From: Patagioenas fasciata
Lineage: Eukaryota > Chordata > Aves > Columbiformes > Columbidae
NCBI RefSeq assembly: GCF_037038585.1
Contig: NW_027288510.1
Location: forward strand, 1,245,001 to 1,309,000
DNA length: 64,000 bases
Direction: 5' to 3'
Shown here piece by piece: positions 58,284-64,000 of this stretch. The notes under the pieces are model-generated. The model did no database searches. It had not been told where the DNA came from and saw only the letters and a program-made list of their open reading frames with translations. The position numbers and the translations under genes are program-made. Position 1 is the first letter of the stretch. Each line of letters begins with the position of its first letter.

Positions 58284-59170
58284 CTTACTGTATTTAAACA
58301 CACCTCATTCAGCTTCTTTGGGGAACTCAGAAATTGCTGAGCTGACACCAAGTCCTGCTGTGTCCCTGTCACCCGCAGAGTGCCCGCATCCTCCCCACGG
58401 TAGCGGGCATTGTGACAAAGGTTCTATGTCAGCTGGGTGTGGCAGCCGAGCGCCCCCTAGGGGAGGGGGAGCCTGTCAGCCCCGGGCCTGTCACTGCCTG
58501 CTGTCCCCCCTGTCAGCAGCGAGGCCTCGGAAAAGTTTCCAAAACATGCCCAGACTTGGGTCCAGCGTGGCCAAAAGTCTCCAAGAGACAAGTCGGAAAG
58601 AAGGATATGGAACAAAGGGAGAAAGCGAAGGGAGCAAGCCAAAGGGAGGGAAGAGGAAAATCTAGTGCCGGGCTGCAGGACTGAAATGGAGGAATGGAAA
58701 GACAAAAGCCAGGAAGCAGGAGAGTTTGAGAAAAGGAGAGAGGAAAGAAGAGACATGCAGCCAGACGAGGGCTTAGTGAGAGAGGCTGGCACAGAGAACA
58801 GGATGAGAAGGAAATAAGGCAAGGCAAGGCTGGGCCAAAGGACGTTTCCTTGCTTTATATTTTCTACCACATACATCTGGAGACGAGCAGGGAAGCCATC
58901 AGACCTGATGGATTAGGCCCAAACAAAAACCCCGGCTACTTGAGACACTTAGACTAAGCCTAAAATGCAAAGATCTCTCCATAAGGATGGGTTTTATACT
59001 CTACTTCCACAATCTGCTGGCAGTACAAAAGAATAAGCGGCAGATCTACTTAGGCTGAGTCACGGTGGTTTTGTGCAGAAGGATATGGAACAAAGGGAGA
59101 AAGCAAAGGGAGCAGGACAAAGGGAGGGAAGAGGAAAAACTAGTGCTGAGCTGCAGGACTGAAATGGAGG
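58284..59170. other. Mosaic segment between two ERVs
   Basis: Contains the pieces shared with 44,843-44,997 and two near-identical purine-rich runs (58,601-58,660 and 59,080-59,150: agaaggatatggaacaaagg and agagggagggaagaggaaaa). No gene recognised. Confidence 0.5.
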
Positions 59171-59179
59171 AGGTTTTGC

Positions 59180-62100
59180 ATTTTCTTATGATACAGTTCT
59201 ATAGGTGGCTTCAAGCCTAGACAACACGATTTCACGTTTTTCTTCTGGAGTTATGCATTTGCTGTTCTTTCTTTCTTCTTGTTCTTCTAGCAGGATCATT
59301 TTATCTGAGCATGGCAGTGGCCCTAAAGGCACTTGCTTTGATAGAGCTGTCCAATAAGGTGTTGAACAAGTCCTCGCAGACACGCAATGATGTAGCACGC
59401 TATAGAAATCAGTGCTTCTGTTACTTCGATTAAAGAAGTAATTTCTCTCAATATTCCAAACCAAGATTCTAACAATCCCATGAGTGGACTATCTACACCT
59501 GAATTCTCAGCCAATTCTTCTGCTGAAGCTGTGGTTAGACATATATCACCTTTTTCTGCCAACATCGTATCTGGGACCATGTTATTTTCCCATGCCATTC
59601 TACTAGTAGCATCTAATTGTTTGGTGATTCCTTTAACTGCTTGTCTAGTATAACTTATAAATAAATGTTATTTATCCCGTCTACATTCTTGTTTGTAGTT
59701 ACCTACCAAAACAAAAAGGACTCAGAACCCGCAGCTAACTTGACTTCTTGCTTTGTGTTCCTTGGGGACTCCTCTGGGGACCCCAATCTAATTGAAATAA
59801 ACCCTGTCATCAGAGGAAAGCCCTCAACTCCTTTTTCTGTTGCCCTGATGGATCACAGTGTTCAAATGCCAGGGTAAAAGGAATTTCCAATTGTACGACG
59901 TCACAGGTACCTTCCCAGTGGGGGATAAAATGGAATGAAGTGTCATCTTCCCACAGTACCACCAAAGATCCACTCAAGAAGCATTTGAGGACATATGAGG
60001 ACCAACTTCCCGTGTCTCTGCACACCTACTCATGTTCCTAGGAACTTGGTATCATTCCTGCCGCGTCGTGAGAGACAGGCAGTATGATTTTCAATTATTC
60101 CTGAAAATGCCAGGGGAATTTTGATATTTTTCCCTGCAAAGCTGGAAACAGTAGGGAGAGAGTACGACACGACTTATTTCTCCATGCCGTAGAGTCTTGG
60201 CATAAGGCTAAGACGCACTCCATCCCCTGTCAATCTTCGCTCCACCCCAGAGGGAAGGGTACCACTTGGGCCACAGGCCTTCCTGCCGCACAGGCATAGC
60301 AATTGCTCGTTTAGGCTTTGCACCATATATTTGATCCATTCTACCCAGGCATTTGTACCTCCATATATGTTGAACCTTCCCAGGGCATCTTTTCTACTAA
60401 TGTCTATTTGTGATCCATAAACCCCACTTACTGAATCATCTGCTCTCTGTCTTGCAATTAGCAAAGGGTTGCACTGCAGAGACTCACATCCTGGGAGAGA
60501 CTGTCCTTTAGATAGGGTCATTTTTCTTTGCAACTCTATAACCGTTCATTGCTCACTGTCCATCCCCTAAACTCTGTGCTCCAAATAACACTGTACCAGG
60601 AGGGGCAATGAGAGACAGTAACAAAAACTGTGCACTTCTTCAAATCATCCTTAGACTCAGTCCCCTTGGACACGTTTCTTTTCATAACTCCATTCTCTTT
60701 AGCTCTGTACATCCCCACAGTTAAGGATGTGGCAATCATCTACTCAAATTGGTAGGGAACCTTCAGTTTCAGTGACGTTTGTTAAGTAACCCATTTGTAA
60801 ATTCTACATACACAGGATTAACAATCCCCAAAGGTTTCATTTCATTTTCATCTCTGTATCTTTAGTCGAAGGGGGTCATCAGTTGTCAATACTTGCCACT
60901 CGTCATTGTCCTTTGGAGGTTCCATTGGCTCTTTAATCCGTGTCTAATGAGTCCACCCTTTCTCAGCTGGTCGTACCACTGTCTCGGTGAGCAGCAGAAC
61001 TTGAAATGCTCCTTCCCAATCTGGCTGAAGCTTCCGTTTCTTTCCAGGATTTGTCCAGGACCCAGTTTTCAGGCTGAAACTTGTGAGCTGCAAACTCTAA
61101 AGGCAGAGTTTGTGCCAGACGGCCTTGTGCCTGAGAGAAGATAGGCAAGACAACCCGAGTATACAGTTTTTGAGAAATAAATCCTTAGTTTCAAACTGTG
61201 GAGGTCCACCTGTTATTAAACTTTTGCTACCACTGCTGCTGCGGCAGTGCTCAGGAGGAAAGCTTCTCCCCAGCTGGCAAGGTGATCAACCAACACTAGT
61301 ATGTATTTAATTCGACCAGCTACAGGCAAATCACCTTGAATATTTTGAGAGAGTTGTAAACTTGGACCCTGCCCTCCTGCAGGCTGCTTTTTAAGTGCCT
61401 TTTTATTTCTTCTTTTACAAACCACCCATCTTTCACAAATTTGCTTGGCTATAGTATAAATTCCCGTATTACGTCACACATTGCTTGTGTTCCCCAATAA
61501 CTCTCCTGATGTAGAATCGCTAATACCTCCCTCACGATTTGCTTATTTAACATTTCTCTACCATCTGGGAGTACCCATTTCCCACTCTGTTCCCTGGCTC
61601 CTAATTCTTGGAGGACTTCTTCTTATTTTTCATCAAAAACTGGAATTTCCTGTGAGGCCAGGACCTCAAGCGTGAGATAACTTACAGTTATCACTTCAGG
61701 TTTTAAGGCTGCTTCTCAGGCCATTTCATCTGATAACCAATCTCCCCTGACACAAAAGGAGTTTCCCCTCTGATGTCCCAATGGACATCATGCACTACAG
61801 CCACTTCTATTGGTGACATCAGATTATGTAACACTTGTCCAACTGGTTCTTCACAAACCAATTCTTTCCCTTTGCTATTAATTAGACCCCATTCTTCCCA
61901 GATTTTCCCAAAGGTGTGCACTACTCCAAATGCATATCTAGAACCGTTACAGATGGTACCTTCTTTTCCATCTAACATTTGCAGTGCCTGATTGACAGCG
62001 TATAGCTGGCATGTTTGAGCTGACCAGTTATTAGGTAACCTGCCCGTTTCTTATTTCACCACTCACACCTTCAACGATGGCACACCCATTGTGTCTTTTC

Positions 62101-62983
62101 CCCTGAATTATCCCTGAAGTCCCATCTCTGAGGAGGTGCAGCCCATTGTCATCTCTCCTCAGGAAAGCAGCAGGGTTTAATTTCCTGCTTTCTTTCACCA
62201 GAAGAGCGGTGACTGCTGCAGTTTGCACACACTCAAGACACTGGCTCTAAGAGCTTAGATAAGTGTGCCACTGGCTGTCGCTTCCCCCCAGCCCACTTGC
62301 TGGTGGAGCAGTGTGGGAGGCAGAACAGGCCACCCTGTGCAAGCATTGCTCAACAGTACCAAAAACATCTCTGTATTATCAACACTGCTTTTAGCACGAA
62401 TCAAAAAACATAGTCCCATACTAGGTACCACAAAGAACATTAACTCCACCCTGGCCAAAACCAACACAAACTTCCAGGTAATAGAATAGCTCTCAAATTT
62501 TCTCCTTATCACCCCCCCAGGCAGTAACTGTGCTTCCACACCCAGAGCCTGTAAAACGTTTGTCTCTAATAAATAAGCTGGGGAATCTTCCACTAATATA
62601 TTCCTTCCCCACACACTTTTAATTCTTATTATCACAGATAGGAATTTATTCATAATTGTCTCTCCTTCCTCCCTGCTACCCCATTTATTACAACTCTTTC
62701 TTCAGTTTTAGATCTTTTTAGGGTAGAATTTAGAAGGGATAGGGTAGCTTCTGTTTTTACTAAAAACTAGACCTCATTACCTCCTACTTTACCAATTACA
62801 TGCCCCTTTGCGATTTAAACAACTTGCCCCACAAAAAAGAAACACCACAAATATTTTCAGCCCCTCTGATTTTCCAAAGTGTATTGAGTTTTCCTTCTTT
62901 AGTCATTTCTAACAGTTGCCGTCCTCGGGGTAAATATCCCACATTTCCACAATAAGAGCATTCCATTTTCTCTCACTCTCTCA
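59180..62983 (-). mobile_element. ERV fragment, copy E (a second gamma-like family)
   Basis: Minus-strand fossil reading from right to left: a nucleocapsid zinc-knuckle-like motif (CSYCGNVGYLPR, near 62,960), protease-like region (about 62,650-62,255), RNase H (DGKEGTICNGSRYAFGVVHT, 61,978-61,703), integrase (about 61,425-60,870), env surface (about 60,530-60,174) and env transmembrane part (about 59,600-59,200). Most of reverse transcriptase and both LTRs are not seen. It is broken many times and clearly older than copies A-C. Its right end is cut where copy C begins. Confidence 0.7.
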
Positions 62984-64000
62984 CTGTACCAAATGCTACA
63001 AGCGTGTGAGAATAGGAAGACTAACCCAGTATGTTCTACATTATCACACTCGTATTAATTCTGGATGTTATGATAGAACAAAATTGGAGAAGTGTGAAAT
63101 CCAAGGGCAGAAATTATGGGTAGCAACTAACCTAGAGAAAGGTGGACTCGCTGTAGGCTCTGCCTCCTGCCCTAGGGGAGAACAGAGCATCCGTTTTACA
63201 CAAGCTGGTAGGAGGGGCTATTCAGATGGAGGGGGAGTGCAAGACAAAACTTGAAACAGAGAGGAGTTTAATAAATGCCCCATAGGAGGAATGCAAACTT
63301 GGAAAGATGGTGAATGGCCTGCACAAAGAATATTTGAATACTATGATCCAGCCACATGGGCCCAAGATGGAAACTGGGGATCCCGTACCCCTATATATAT
63401 GCTAAACCAAATTATTCGGTTGCAAGCAGTGGTTGAAATAATAAGCAACCAGACGGCTGAGGCACCGAATCTCATAGCGAGACAATTGTCTCAGACCAGA
63501 GCTGCAGTGTACCAAAATCAGGGAGCGTGAGATTGGCTTTTAGCTGAAGAGAGGGGGGCGTCTGTGGGAAACTGAATACTTCGGAGTGTTGTTTGGAAAG
63601 AGAGAACGATGGGGAAGCCATAATGAAAATAGCAGAGGAGATAAAACGCGTTGCACATGTACCAGTACAGAAGTGGAATTCTATACTTACTAGCCATTGG
63701 TGGGGTAACTTATTTGGGGGAGCCTGGTGGAAGAAAATAGGCTTCACGATAGTATGTGCATTTCTGGGTTTACTGTTTGTGCCACGTATGACCCCCTGCT
63801 TTGTTCGGTTAATACATTCAGTAGTCCAAGCCATGCAAATCTCAGGCACGCCTATAGATCCTGAAATGGCAGCAAAAGGAACGGGGTATAAACTAATGAT
63901 TTTAAAAGATAACACCAAACTGGACCTGGCCATCGCACTGGGAAGAAGAAACCCAAAAGGAAAGCGCTAGGAACTGCAGTGAGCGGGGTCACCACGCCAA
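62984..64000 (+). mobile_element. ERV fragment, copy C (env, runs off the window)
   Basis: Nearly identical to copy A from about 26,697 and to copy B from about 56,610, starting inside env. It continues beyond 64,000. It is broken like its sister copies. Its left end is joined directly to copy E in opposite orientation. Confidence 0.85.

Noticed and set aside
1-64000. CRISPR arrays, operons, phage or toxin-antitoxin systems
   Set aside because: The DNA is vertebrate with introns and LINEs. The tandem repeats present are minisatellites without unique spacers of array type.

Overview
This is vertebrate nuclear DNA, almost certainly from a bird. It holds many CR1 LINE fragments in both orientations, compact introns with clear GT-AG signals, CpG-island promoters and bird-type endogenous retroviruses. 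No bacterial, phage or organelle genes are visible. The species cannot be fixed from the window.

Region 1 (about 1-25,130, minus strand) is the 5' part of an axonemal outer-arm beta dynein heavy chain gene, best matched to DNAH9. Fifteen exons splice in phase with no break and encode residues 1 to about 897 of the tail (DHC_N1 region). The motor part lies to the left, outside the window. The first exon is in a CpG island with an upstream X-box (RFX site), as expected for a ciliary gene. Its introns hold at least nine CR1 fragments, one of them touching the first splice donor.

Region 2 (25,380-44,750) contains a RALGDS-like Ral guanine nucleotide exchange factor gene on the minus strand, but in the wrong order. 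Exons for the first half (acidic repeat N-terminus, REM domain, start of the CDC25 domain) lie at 34,781-29,079. Exons for the second half (rest of CDC25, Ras-association domain, stop codon) lie at 44,748-39,762. Each half splices in phase, and the end of the first fits the start of the second, yet the 3' half sits upstream of the 5' half. Between and around them are two oppositely oriented fragments of one gammaretrovirus-like ERV, an orphan CpG island and an AT-rich minisatellite of about 107 bp units. The 3' half also carries one in-frame TGA.

Region 3 (44,840-52,560) is a rearranged intergenic zone. Two inverted copies of a roughly 360 bp repeat (near 45.2 and 50.3 kb) flank a possible small secreted-peptide gene (48,142 downwards). 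A second CpG island with a 21 bp tandem repeat lies at 51.8-52.5 kb.

Region 4 (52,950-64,000) is mostly retroviral fossil: further near-identical copies of the same ERV fragment, a different minus-strand ERV at 59.2-63.0 kb, and LTR-like repeats in head-to-head arrangement. All ERV copies look broken.

The two recognisable host genes are not known to work together: one builds motile-cilium outer dynein arms, the other would activate Ral GTPases downstream of Ras.
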